From NCBI GenBank assembly GCA_021432635.1, contig MU270021.1, forward strand, positions 504,594-568,593: DNA of 64,000 nucleotides, given 5' to 3'. Below, one piece after another: positions 21,801 through 32,529 of this stretch. Positions within the stretch are counted from its first letter, which is position 1, and each line of letters opens with the position of its first letter. The notes below the pieces were generated by a model. It made no database searches, was not told where the DNA came from, and saw only the letters and a list, made by a program, of their open reading frames with translations. The position numbers and the translations under genes are program-made. Source of the stretch: Thozetella sp. PMI_491. Its lineage: Eukaryota > Ascomycota > Sordariomycetes > Chaetosphaeriales > Chaetosphaeriaceae.

Positions 21801-23617
21801 ACCAGTCGGGATAGTTGAGCCCCCCATGTTTCGCGCTGCGGGTCAACATGCAACGCGAGTCGATACTCTATTTGTGAATACACGCGACCCGCAAGCGAGC
21901 CCGGGGGTTCATCGCCGAGATTCTCTCTGGCTTGGTCGTAGAGATGAGAGAGAGCCGCTTTATCCTCGAGGTCCACAAATTCGAGCTCATCGTCTTCGCG
22001 CAGTTCGGAGTCTTCCATGAAGGCTGGGCCAGAGCTACTTTCGAGCGCAGAGCGTGCTTCGACAGAGTCTTTGTCCGCTGCTCCGGTGCCAAAAGGAAGA
22101 CTGCGAAGGGCAAATCCGTGAAGGTGCTGAAGGATGTGGTCTTCCAGGGCGGGCTTAGCCACATCCGTGGTGTAAGCACAGAGAGGGCAGGTCATGGCCT
22201 CGAACATCTGCAGTCGGCTCACTTTCCCTAGAGACGACAACTGGGCGGGCTGGAACTTTCCCGAGTGCGCTTGGTGCATGTGCTGCTCCCAATCTTCTAA
22301 ACTTTCGTAGACATATCCTTCGGCCGAGGTATCCTGCGAAGAGCAGTAGTCGCAGACCCAACGCGTGACGCTGTGCTCCGCGTGGGTGTGCCTGACGAGT
22401 TCGTCTGCCGTCAAGTACATTTTGTCCGGAGTTGCGCAGTCTTCGTAGATGCAGCTGTAAGGAAGGATATCCTGTGCAACATGTCCCCTCCACCGGGATG
22501 GATTCTTGGAGTACGCTGCCGGGAGCAGGTCGGCGCAATACGGGCAGCGCAGATACTCGCTCGATATGGGCTCAGGACAGCTCGGATAGTCTTGCACAGC
22601 GCCAGTTCGCGTAACCCGCGTGACCACTGACGGAGTGGTTCCTTTCTGGACAACCGCAGCTTCCACGTTGAACTGCGAGCCAATCTCGGTGGCTGTCTGT
22701 GTTATAGATGGTGCTCTGACGCTTCGTTGCTTGAGGCTCGAAATGTCGTCGGGGAGGGGTGCCACGGTATCTTCTGGCAGGCTTCTCTGGACCTCGACGC
22801 TCACAGACGGCATCTCGACGCGCGTCGTGAGCCGTGGCAACTGTGTCGCCGGCTGGGTCTCGGGTGCTTCTAAGGGCTGGCTGTTGCGGGTTGCGAACAG
22901 GATTCTGTTCTGCCTAACAATGTTTGCGTGAATCAGGCGCTTCTGGACCGGAGTGAGCCGTGAGGGGTCAGTCACAGCCATACGCAGTGCTTCACCTTCG
23001 ACCACGGCACCGGGTTCAGCTTGGAGACTTTCCCTCAGTATCAGGACAGTCAGATGTGTTTTCAAATCTTCGAACTTGCTCTCTTTAAGGGAGTCATCCG
23101 CTTTCTGGTAGCGGTATTTGGCGCCGGATCGTCGGATGGCGGTGGAAAGCCTTGCCAGCTGGTCCAAGATGGTGGTGATATTGAACAGGTGTTCGGCGAG
23201 TAGATCGCTTGACACCGCATCTCCAGAGTCCGATTCTTCCTCGCTGGAGAAATCGGAGAAATCGGAGGGCAGTGCCTCAGCCTCTTCGGGTGTCTCGGGG
23301 GAGGCATCGTTGCTGCTACCAGCCTGGGGAGATAGGGTTATGTCCTCGGGCAGCCCCGGAACCTTTGGGCTGAGGATAGTCTCTAGCGCTTCGCACAGCC
23401 CGTCCAGGAGATCACAGATCAGCTCGCGAACGTCGGGCCGGGTGCGCACCCGAAAGTCCAACGAGGCTCTCCCGTCGATATCGGCCTTGAGCCCAGAGGC
23501 CCACAAGTTGAATTCGCCCTGGCGGTCTTCGAACCAATCGATACGTGCTGGAATGGTGATGCACTGGGCAAAGAGTGCCTGGCAGGCTCCGGTCCGTTCA
23601 CGGATACTCCCGCCCAT
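18844..23617 (-). CDS. Multidomain zinc-finger / P-loop NTPase / patatin-like protein lacking the lipase nucleophile
   Basis: Three exons (21637-23617, 20422-21589, 18844-20311) sum to 1539 codons (1538 aa). The N-terminal 250 residues form a helical domain common in fungal C2H2/NLR-like proteins. Residues about 355-510 hold several irregular C2H2-type fingers (CPYC, CDYC, CPLC with distal His). Residues 704-711 are a Walker A motif, GPPRSGKT, followed by VVVDGVD (about 798) and a VVITTRD sensor (about 820), so a short NB-ARC-like core. A patatin-like fold begins at about 906 (ILSFDD...FDLIVGTGMGG). The nucleophile-elbow GxSxG reads GTGMG, so the serine is glycine (about 953), the oxyanion loop is altered, and I find no DGG/DGA aspartate. 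The C-terminus has another finger (CPIDGCG, about 1285) and Glu/Lys-rich coiled-coil. The gene is tail-to-tail with the protease gene, 319 bp apart. Confidence 0.82.
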
Positions 23618-24564
23618 GCTGCTCCGTGGCGGCTGCGGGGAATGCGTTGGCAGCAGCAGCAGCAGCAGCAACAGAACAGGCCGAGTGGCAGTTTTTTTTG
23701 GCTCTCAGAAGGCGTATTGCGCCCCGCCTATTTGCGCGTAGAGGAACTAAGACCAAAAAAAGAGCAAGAAAAAGTTAGCAAGTTCGGTTGCGATACCAGG
23801 CCACGGGGCCCGTCTTCACAGTTGTCGGCCAGCACGAACGGGCTTTTCTCAAATGCAGCTCATTCGTGGGAGATGCACCCCTGTCACTCCGCACGCATAT
23901 CACGTGCTCATCACCAAGGTCCCTCTATATTCTGTCAATATCTCTTGTCCTTGTAACTAGTGTAGCGTTTTAAAGATATTTCATTGACCCTATCGCCAAA
24001 CGAAACGGTGCGCCTTAGGCACATGTTCACTCAGTAGGATATGACATGTTGAACAATGTACGTCGCTTTGCAAAGTTTGCAGAGCGCTCTTTCTTTCGAC
24101 CCTTACCTCCACCATGTGCTTATTTACTTATCCTATCTTCCGAACTTTGCTTTCCGCAAGGCGCGACGGTTTCATTTGCCGGTAAACTGCATATTGAATT
24201 TAATGGGCCCATTCCAAAAGTCTCTCCTCTTTACTGCCGAGGCGTCTTCGGGAATAGATGCTTTCAGGCCCCGGCAAGGATATATGCCTCCTCGCTGACA
24301 ACGGAGTTACAGCAGTGACAACTGTTTCAATGACGTCGAAGGGCGAAATTTCGCAAATCTCAGCCCACTGGATCCACGTAGCTGGATCCAATATATGACT
24401 AGCGGTGGTCACACAAACTAAACTTTAACACAGATGCTATAAAGGTAAGTAAAAACGACTAAGTACTAGATATAAACAGAGGCCTCTGTTATCCCAAACT
24501 CCGGTCCTACAGTGCCAGGAACATAATTACTACTTGATGTCAGAAAGTAGGGTTAAATATTAGG
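23618..24564. other. Intergenic; CAG microsatellite and promoter
   Basis: Upstream region of the 1538-aa protein gene. A short CAG run (about 23650-23672) lies just before the start codon, probably in the 5' UTR. The rest to 24564 has no supported gene; it ends at the stop of the secreted-protein gene. Confidence 0.5.
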
Positions 24565-25353
24565 CTAGCTCTGCGGTACAAACCGCCCCGAGGAGATATC
24601 GCTATATGCAAAACTTAAAGAGTTTGCATTTTCCACCGACTGGTGTTCACTGATTTGCTCGAGAAGAACAGCGGGTATAGCACTAGGAAAGTACATTACG
24701 ACTGCCACCTGGAGGCCGCTGCCATCTGGCAAGTCCCTGACCCCTTGCTGATAGTGGGCAAAGACAGTTCCGTCGCGGAGGGCCTCCTGGACAAAGAACT
24801 GAATGGGGAAGTCGTCTAGCGTCTGCATGAAGGGCTGCCTGTCCTCATTGGTGCCGATAAACTGTGTGACTGGGCCGTCTCCCCAGTTCTCGACGGTGAT
24901 CGCAGCGCTGACACCATTGATTATGGTGGTGCCCCCGAAGTAGTGCTGTGGGTTAGACTCTAGCCGCCTACTGGGGAAGCCAAGGCCAGCATATCCCCCA
25001 AACCACTGAAGGTAAGAGCTGGAGTTGAGGATGCTAGGTGAGACGGTAGCCTCAACTGTGGTGCTTGCTGGGGACCAACTGTCAGGGGCTGATTTGTTCA
25101 AGATGTCATGCCAGAAGGCATCACTCGCATCGTATTCGTCATTAAAAAGGTCAAGAAGACCCTGTTGGCCAATTCGAGTTTTTAGTAAGTGCAGTGCCTG
25201 CCGAGCATCTGCCACCTCGAAATCGGCGAGAGTGCCGGTAGAAGTGGGCCCTGACAGCAGCCGGACATCAAAGGGGGTTTGCCGAGGAACGACTGCGCCT
25301 GCGGAGAAGCAGATATACTGGGAGAAAAGAAAAAGCAAAACGTAAGGTGCCAT
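24565..25353 (-). CDS. Secreted protein of unknown function
   Basis: Uninterrupted 262-aa frame from ATG 25353 (context AATCAATGGC). Residues 1-20 form a signal peptide (hydrophobic VLLFLFSQYICFSAGA followed by VVPRQ, with a plausible cleavage after Ala and a PRQ dipeptide region). The mature part has no transmembrane helix, few cysteines, and potential N-glycosylation at NSS and NKS. I recognise no catalytic motif or named domain. The composition (WFGGYAGLG, TVENWGDGPVTQFIGT, VAVVMYFPS) looks like a folded beta-rich extracellular protein. Neighbours are oriented independently, so context does not assign a role. Confidence 0.75.
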   Translation of the reverse strand: MAPYVLLFLFSQYICFSAGAVVPRQTPFDVRLLSGPTSTGTLADFEVADARQALHLLKTRIGQQGLLDLFNDEYDASDAFWHDILNKSAPDSWSPASTTVEATVSPSILNSSSYLQWFGGYAGLGFPSRRLESNPQHYFGGTTIINGVSAAITVENWGDGPVTQFIGTNEDRQPFMQTLDDFPIQFFVQEALRDGTVFAHYQQGVRDLPDGSGLQVAVVMYFPSAIPAVLLEQISEHQSVENANSLSFAYSDISSGRFVPQS

Positions 25354-26329
25354 TGATTCCTAGTGCCGGGATTGCTGAAGATAATATGGTTGTAACCTAA
25401 AGTGAAAGCAGTATGTGAACAAGCAGAGAGAGAGAGGTTAAGTGAGAAAAGACTTGGAAACATACACTTGTGGACACAATCATGGTTATATACTTCTCTG
25501 GCTGTCAGAGGAACCGGGGATATGCTCAAGTGCCTTTAATTCCATATCTAATTACCGTCATGCAGGGCGCAGGCGCCGGAGTAGTCTCAATAAGCATGGT
25601 CATTGGACGGGGCAGCCTAACGCGGCCACAGCTGCCTGGGGCGCTGCTCGTAAGGAATACCATTTACAGTTCTTTACGATCGATACTCGTAAAAGGGTAT
25701 AATTTTATCAATAAGCGGCCGTTTCAATGACTAAGATGAGATACAGGGCCCTTCTCTCGCCCTCTAAGGATCCGTAGAGTGTAATAGTCTCGTTTCCATG
25801 TGGAGCTGGTTTCTGTGCCCAGGTTACAAGCCACTTTGCATAATAAACGTGGGATCGCTCGATATATCGAATGCGCCATGTCTCGCATAATACTCACTAA
25901 ATCAGGTGGATCTGCCCAGGGTCAGCATACATCCGCTTACTCTCCTTTCGGCGAAATTTTGGTATTTTATTTTTTGGAACAATTAGTGCAAAATGAGCAA
26001 AATCTACTATTGCTGGGAGTAGGCTATTGCATTTTACAATAATTGCTAAAATACCGCTCTCGCAATGCCTGCAACCAAGCCTCACGAGGGTGTTATTTTC
26101 CTGCAGAGCTCGCGACCCTACGGGGCTCACAGGCATAAGTCTGACCTACGGTTAGAGCAATTATGTAATGGAAGGCCGATTTTCAGTTAGATTGTCTCTT
26201 ATATCTACACCTGCTACTCTGAATTTTTCCGAGTCTTGTTATTTATACTATCAAAACTGTTGCATACAATGTCCTCAGTAGATAAGGGGTAATAGTTTTG
26301 CTAATATACATGACGAGCGAGATGAGGTG
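25354..26329. other. Intergenic, no gene seen
   Basis: Spacer between the secreted-protein promoter and the 3' end of the Clr5-ankyrin gene. The part around 25900-26330 is AT-rich. Short frames here lack any motif. Confidence 0.5.
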
Positions 26330-29300
26330 CTACTGTTCATCCACTGGAATGGTAATAAACTCGTCAAACCAGTCTTCTTCTTGCGCCACAGGTGAGACGG
26401 GAGGATTGCAAGAGGTTCGTCGGGTGGTGCCGCTGGATTCGAGCTCGGAGGTCTCTCCAAGATCTGACTTTTGGACATCGGGAGAACTTGGGCTCTCGTA
26501 TTCTCGGGCACTTCGGAAATCAGCCTTCCCACGAGCAATCAAACCAGCGAGAGGCTTCTCCTGCATGCGGCAGGCCTTGATCAGCCGCGCGGACGCGTAA
26601 TGACCGTTCCTTTCCGCGAGCTGAACGGCCCTCAGGCGTTGCCGCTGTCCGCTCGCCTCGACATCTGCGCCGTGGCTGAGCAGCAACTGCAGCATGTCCA
26701 GGCGCCCATGCTCTGCTGCACCCTCTAGAGCGGTTCGGCCCTGATGCTGGGCGCCCGGAGCGTTGACATCGGCGCCGAGTCGGAGCAGCTTCCGTGCCAC
26801 CCCCAGAAAGCCTCGCATGGCCGCCAGCTGCAGCGCGGTCGCCCCGGCCTCGTCCGCCGCCGGGGCGTTAATGTCTGCGCCGTGCTCGATGAGGAGATCG
26901 ATGAGCTGCGTTGCACCCTGCTCTACTGCTAACTGGAGCGCCGTCCTGGATCTGCGGAGCCACACACCCGGCGAGTTTCCCTTGCCGTTAGGATGGCGAC
27001 TTGGCGGGGCCGCGTTGACGTCGGCCCCGCGTGCGAGAAGCATGCTCACGACGTCGAAATGCCGGGTCGTCACGGCGGCCTGGAGTGGGGTGAAGTTTTC
27101 GTCGTGCCTGTCGTTTATGTCGGCGCCGGCTGCCAGGAGCATGTCGAGAGTGTCGGGGCAGTTGATCGAGGCCGCCTTTCGCAGCGAGTCGGGACCTGCC
27201 TTGTAGCCCATGCTAAGCATTCTGGAGACCATGCCGCCGCCTCTGCCTGCGATGGCGGCTTCCAGGGGTGAAATGGTGCACAGAGCCTGATCGTAGCTGT
27301 GCCAGTGGTGGTGAGGGTTGGTATTGGTGCGGTCGCTGCTCCTCCACCAGCCGCACTCCTTTCCCCAGAGTTCGAGCACCTCTGGATCCCGGATATCCTC
27401 GTAGCCCCAATCCAGAAACGAAGTTAAAGTCGAGCTGCAGGACGGGAATAGAGCGGATGGCGGCTTGATTCCATAGTCGCAAAAGCGGCTGACAAGATGG
27501 CCATTGCCGAAATGGGCTGCTATGGCAAGAGCGGTACCTTCGATGAGGGGGTCGGCCGCTGAGGAGCCGGCTCGGCGATTCAGTAATTTGTCGACAATGG
27601 CATATTCTTCGGTTAATATCGCCATGTGTACCGACGCAGAAAGGCAGGATGCATCGTAGTATGTGGGATCGAGCTCGAGGATCCTGTGGGCTATATCACT
27701 CTGTCCTGTAGCAATGGCGGCCTCGAGCGCTGGCCCGGCGTCGTAGTTATTATTCCAGATGTTAGCATAGGATTTCGAGGATAGAAGGTGGTCGACGATA
27801 GACTTTAACTTGTTTCTAATGGCGATGGCCAACTCCGGCCCGTGCAAGGAAGCCCCGACATCGAGTAAGTAGAACGCTGTCGTTTCTTGTCCGCCATGGA
27901 GGGCGGCGTCTAGGGCAGTTGTTGCTCGCTTTAGTTCCCGGGGAAGAATCCATTCAAGGCCCCGGTTGCCAATGGATACTGGTGCCTCCCTGTTGATGTC
28001 GGCACCGTGTGCAAGAAGTAACTTGACTATGTCACCGTTGCCCACATAAGCCGCACATTGAAGTGGTATCGCCTCATCATTGTCCACAGGATCCGCGTGG
28101 TAGCCACGACGGAGAAGCGTCTCGCAAATGTCTTCCCTTTCAACGTACACCGCTTCCCATAGTGCAGATCTTCCAGATTTGGTGATGGCATCCGGGTCGG
28201 TGTCGCTATCGAGGAGGAAGCGGACCATGTCGTCATACTGAACTCGGATTGCGTATACCAGGGCATCTTCTTTGACATCCTGTACGGCGGAAATATCGGT
28301 TCTATAGTGATCTAGAATCACGCGAGTAGCTCCCAGGGCCTTGCACATTGATGCATGCTCCATGGCTGCTAGCCATTCGGCCTTGGATAGTTCTCCCCAG
28401 CGCTGCAAGATGGAATGTAGAAGTTCATAGTTGCTTTCGGGACATGAGCTGGTTGCAAACACGGCAAAGTCCAAGGTCGTGAATCGGCCGCTGCACATTT
28501 TGATGTCCGCTCCCGCCTTTATGAGCTGGGAGGCTAGGGCCAGGTATCCCTTGGATAGGGCGATGTGGAGTGCCAACATAGACCATGAATCCACAAAGAC
28601 GAATCCAGGCGGGAAGCTGTCGGGCCGGGGATCGAGAGTCTTGAGCGGCACCATCTGGTCCGGCTTGATTCCGGCGTTAAGCAAGGCAGTCACGGCTTCG
28701 GCATCGCCAGTCCTCACCGCCGCTCCGAAAAGCTGATCCACGACCGCCAATGCTGAGGGTTGCTGGGACGAGACGAACATGCCGACGGAGGTCGCGAGCA
28801 GACCCGAGTTTTTGAGCAGCTCCAGCAACTTGTGGTCGAACTCGTGCCACTCGGAAACCGGGCCCTGCATGTTGTTGGATATAGTGTAGAAGATCATCTC
28901 GACCACTTCTCTCGTCATGCTGCGTGGGGATTGGCACAAGGCCTCCGTACGCACCATGTTTTCTCCCCCAAAGCTTTCGGGCATGAGCAGGCTTATCATC
29001 GGGTAGAGGGAGACAGGGCCTCGGTAGCGTGCTTGGCGCTCAGGTGGAGGATTGTTGAAGACATCGATGAGCTGCGCGGCGGTGGCTTCGGCCATCCCGC
29101 CGTCCTCTTCTATGCAGAGCTGGGATAGGGGAACGAGGACTGGCATCAGTAATGTCAGAGATAGATCTGCTCAAAAGCCCCGCGCCAACGTACCGTCCAT
29201 GAATCGTTGCTGAAACGAGAACCAAGGCAGATCTTGCGGCCATGGTGCCTCTTTGGGGGACGCTGGGGGTGTACGGACCCAGACTGGCATCTCGGGCATG

Positions 29301-29875
29301 TCCGCAGCTGCTAAGGCAGGGTAAAAGTTAGACACACAAGGGCGTGCACAAAGTGTTGCGGTCAAGGCTGAGGGCCTATGCTAGCAGCTTACATGACAAA
29401 GCCGCATCGGCTATGGCTAGGCGCGGAAGACAGTGCCTCGAGGTGGCCCGCTGGACCTTGTTTGCCGGAAGGACTACACCGTAATGGATTACCTCACTCT
29501 TGGGCTTGCCCTGCCGCTTCCTCTTCCCGAGCTCCTGGTTCACACCAAGCCAGACGTGGCTGGAGAAATTCTTGAGCATCTTCCATTGCTTAAGCTTTAG
29601 CTCAAGCTGGCCCTTTCTAATGCGCACTGCTAGTCAGCCCCCGGCCTCGCATAGAGGAGGTACAATGGGACCCGGTGAGGGGAAGATGTAATATGCATCG
29701 GGGGCTTCTGGGGAACGGACGTTGCCCTCAACTCGTGCTTGTCCTTTAGCTCTCGGAGAACTTCAGACAGTGTTCTGTTCTCGATGAGGTACAACTGCCG
29801 CACTGTAGCCTTCGCCAGCTCCCACTGCACGGGGGAGTTCCCGTCAGCCATCTTAGTTCGTGTAGCAGTGAGCAT
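26330..29875 (-). CDS. Clr5-domain ankyrin-repeat protein
   Basis: Four exons (29721-29875, 29393-29616, 29194-29310, 26330-29139) sum to 1102 codons (1101 aa). Exons 1-2 encode a Clr5 domain: WELAKATVRQLYLIENRTL...ELRAT joined to KGQLELKLKQWKMLKN, then a KRKRQGK patch typical of the domain. A variable helical linker follows (exon 3 and early exon 4). The C-terminal 600 residues contain at least eight ankyrin repeats. The clearest (TPLQAAV...LLARGADVN, TALQLAV...LIEHGADIN, TALQLAA...LLRLGADVN, TALEGAA...LLSHGADVE) are near the end and very regular. Clr5-ankyrin proteins are abundant and variable in filamentous ascomycetes; their ligands are largely unknown. Near-identical terminal repeats suggest repeat expansion. 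The start could also be the second Met, at 29851. Confidence 0.87.
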
Positions 29876-31192
29876 GCTCGCTTAGCCAAAAAGAAATCAG
29901 GTGTCACCGGCGAACGGATCGTGTCGACATGCCTAGCCGCCGCGAGTAGCCGCTGTGAGATGGCTGATGAAAGATGCGTTGGCACCCTTAGCAAGAGACA
30001 GGACCTTTAGATCAGTCGTCGGTTGTCAGCCTGGTTTGGACGAAATACTGCAGGCGCTGCCGCTTTCCTGGGCTGGGCCCCGGATATTGGCACATGATGA
30101 TTGGTTGGGTGACGTCTCTCCCACCTCTCTTCCACCGACATCTCGCCTGATTGGCCGATGCCGAAATCTGGCTGCATAAGTTCACGGCGAGGAACGACGC
30201 ACTCCTGGGCCAAGGCAGCCGGGTAGAGAAATACATCTCGGACCTCGGACTATGCGCCAAAATTCAGGAGGCAGCCTTAACCCATTCCCGACTCTCGCCT
30301 TGCTCCGCTTCAATTGATTGGATTTCTTCGAAACTCGCCTGCATTAGAGGTGGCACCAACCTCTCAGCCTTTACCGGTCCCTCCAGTCTTGCCCGCTTTA
30401 GTTCCTGGCCGTGGCATCTTTTCAGCGACGGCCGCCTAATGGGTTTTCATCCACAGATTTTCATTGGATCCGGCCAAAGACAGGCCGCTGCTAGTTTACA
30501 AGGGAATGGCGTTCAAGCCACTGAGATAGACTCGCCGTGCCAGCGATGAGCCACAGTCTTTGGAAGATGTTGACGCCAATAAAAGTATATAGCCCATTGA
30601 GGTGCGACCAGAGTTTATGTATGGATTTTCTTTTTCATTTTTTTTTTTTTTTCATCATACACAACACCTGGAGTCGTTCCCCTCCCCCCTTTGGTTTCAC
30701 TTTTGCAAGGAGGGTATCTCACCTAGGCCGCTTTTCTTGGCACCTCTCCCCAATCTCTCTCACACCTGACGAGAATTACCTACCTCTACCTTAGGTACCT
30801 ATGCTGGTCTATGCACACCCAATTCAACACGCTATTCGGAAGCACCTAGTCCACATGGCGCGTCCGGATAAACTGAACCATAGCATACCTTCCACCAAGA
30901 TCACGGGCCCGGTTGAGACGAACCGATCCCCTGGAACGACGTCATACATCGCTATTGTAACCGATCGCCGTCGGGACAAGCAAACATATAGCTCCCAACA
31001 CAATGCCCATACCCACAGGATCAACGTAGATGCGGCGAGTCAGTATAGCTTACATCGCTACCTTGGCCAAAATTCGACAGAGGAGCCTTTCCATGCCATC
31101 GCACAGGTGGTCAAAACTGACCAGCTTCCACCGGAAACGGTGCAAATCCCTCAGGAAACGGAGTGGTCTGTGGTTTGTACTACCGGTACTAA
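29876..31192. other. Intergenic, no intact gene seen
   Basis: Contains a T-rich tract at about 30628-30653 and no supported gene. The frame at about 31100-31260 (ERIYAMGPESSDGYLTYEQ) may be a remnant upstream of the transcription-factor relic that follows. Confidence 0.45.
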
Positions 31193-32072
31193 TTGTGGAG
31201 AGGATTTATGCCATGGGTCCTGAAAGCAGCGATGGCTACCTTACATATGAGCAGGACTGGTTTGAGTGAAAGGGGCGATAGAGGGTTGTATGACTTTCTG
31301 CTCGAGAAGGACAAGCTCCCACTCGTTCGGGGGGCGATCTACATGATACCACGCCGCAAGGGCCAACCGCGCGAGGACCTTCTGGTCATGTGTCTGCGCT
31401 CCGCCGTGAAGGTCATCGAGCTGTACAATAGCATGCTCGAGGCCAGACACATCACATGGACCCGGGGTCAATTCCAGGTCATGTTTACGGCCGGTCTGTC
31501 ATCATCTACTGCGTCTCGTTGGCCGTGTACGACGACGTGACCAAGCTGTCCCGCATCCTGGGTCTCTGCGGGAAGGCGTTTCTGGCTTTTAGGAAGGAGA
31601 TGCCGACGCAGGCCGCTTCGCCATTGTCTTCGACATTGTCAAGGACCGCTTCCTGCGGGACTCGCGCGATGCTGTGGCGGGGATCCATGAGCCCGGGGCC
31701 GTACACTCAGATATATCGCTCCTGTTGGTTGCAGACGCCTCGGAGCCCACACCTCGATGCGCGCCAGCCCGTCGGCTCCCAGACAAGCGGCGGCTCGGCC
31801 AGAAGTGGACGTCCAAGGCCAGAGCTAGCAGCCGCCGGCCAATCAACTACCCACCGAGTTGCCGACGTATAACTTCACCCAAGATTAACCGTGTAGTTAT
31901 GTGGGTTCCAGAGCCGGACCAGGCCGACGTGCCAGCTTGGCCGGTTTCCACAAATGATACAATGGAGCATCTCGAGGCCAGGCTTGGTGAATTTGTGTGG
32001 GGTCCAGCGAATCCCGCCGAGAATTCTGGGATCATCTGGACTGGGGTCATGAATGAACTCGCTGAGGGGTAG
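31193..32072 (+). pseudogene. Relic of a Zn2Cys6-type transcription factor (C-terminal part only)
   Basis: Three successive frames read as one protein tail. Frame one holds RGAIYMIPRRKG, LLVMCLRSAVKVIELY and WTRGQFQVMFTAGLS. At about 31495 the sense continues in frame two (VIIYCVSLAVYDDVTKLSRILGLC, AFLAFRKEMP). At about 31600 it moves to frame three (DAGRFAIVFDIVKDRFL to the stop at 32072). These blocks match the regulatory middle/C-terminal region of fungal Zn2Cys6 regulators (the helix ending in SWTRGHFQ and the later CGEAF..F..EMP). No Zn2Cys6 DNA-binding domain is found upstream. Two frameshifts and the missing head indicate a dead copy. Confidence 0.6.
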
Positions 32073-32529
32073 GCCGTGTAGAGTGTAATCGTTAATTAGG
32101 ATACAAGTCCTGCGAACAGCTATACATACTTAAAGTCTTCTATTGGGTGCTTTTCAAGTAACTGACCTTCGCATTGCTGCGGACGGTATTCTATATTTAG
32201 CAAACGCCACCGACAGGGCGTCGTCTAAATGTATGGGACATGCCTCCTGGTTGTGCCGATATATTGTTCTGATGGCGGTTTTAAACCAATCACCCCCAAG
32301 AACATCTTCACTAGGCGTTGTGATTGTGCGGCTGAACAGGGCTCCGATGATTGATTCGATGGTCAGCACATGCGAGGCAAGGATCATCAGTAAGAATTAA
32401 CCGAAGTTAGCGGTCGTTTCGGGACGCTCCTCGCTATAAAGGGATGGCAAGGCTGCGGAAAATACGGTCGCTTGGATCCAGAAATTTACTTCTTCTTCCT
32501 GGTATCACACGCTCAGAAAGAGGCCTACC
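32073..32529. other. Intergenic, no gene seen
   Basis: Promoter and 5' UTR region of the membrane-protein gene starting at 32530. No motif is assigned. Confidence 0.5.
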
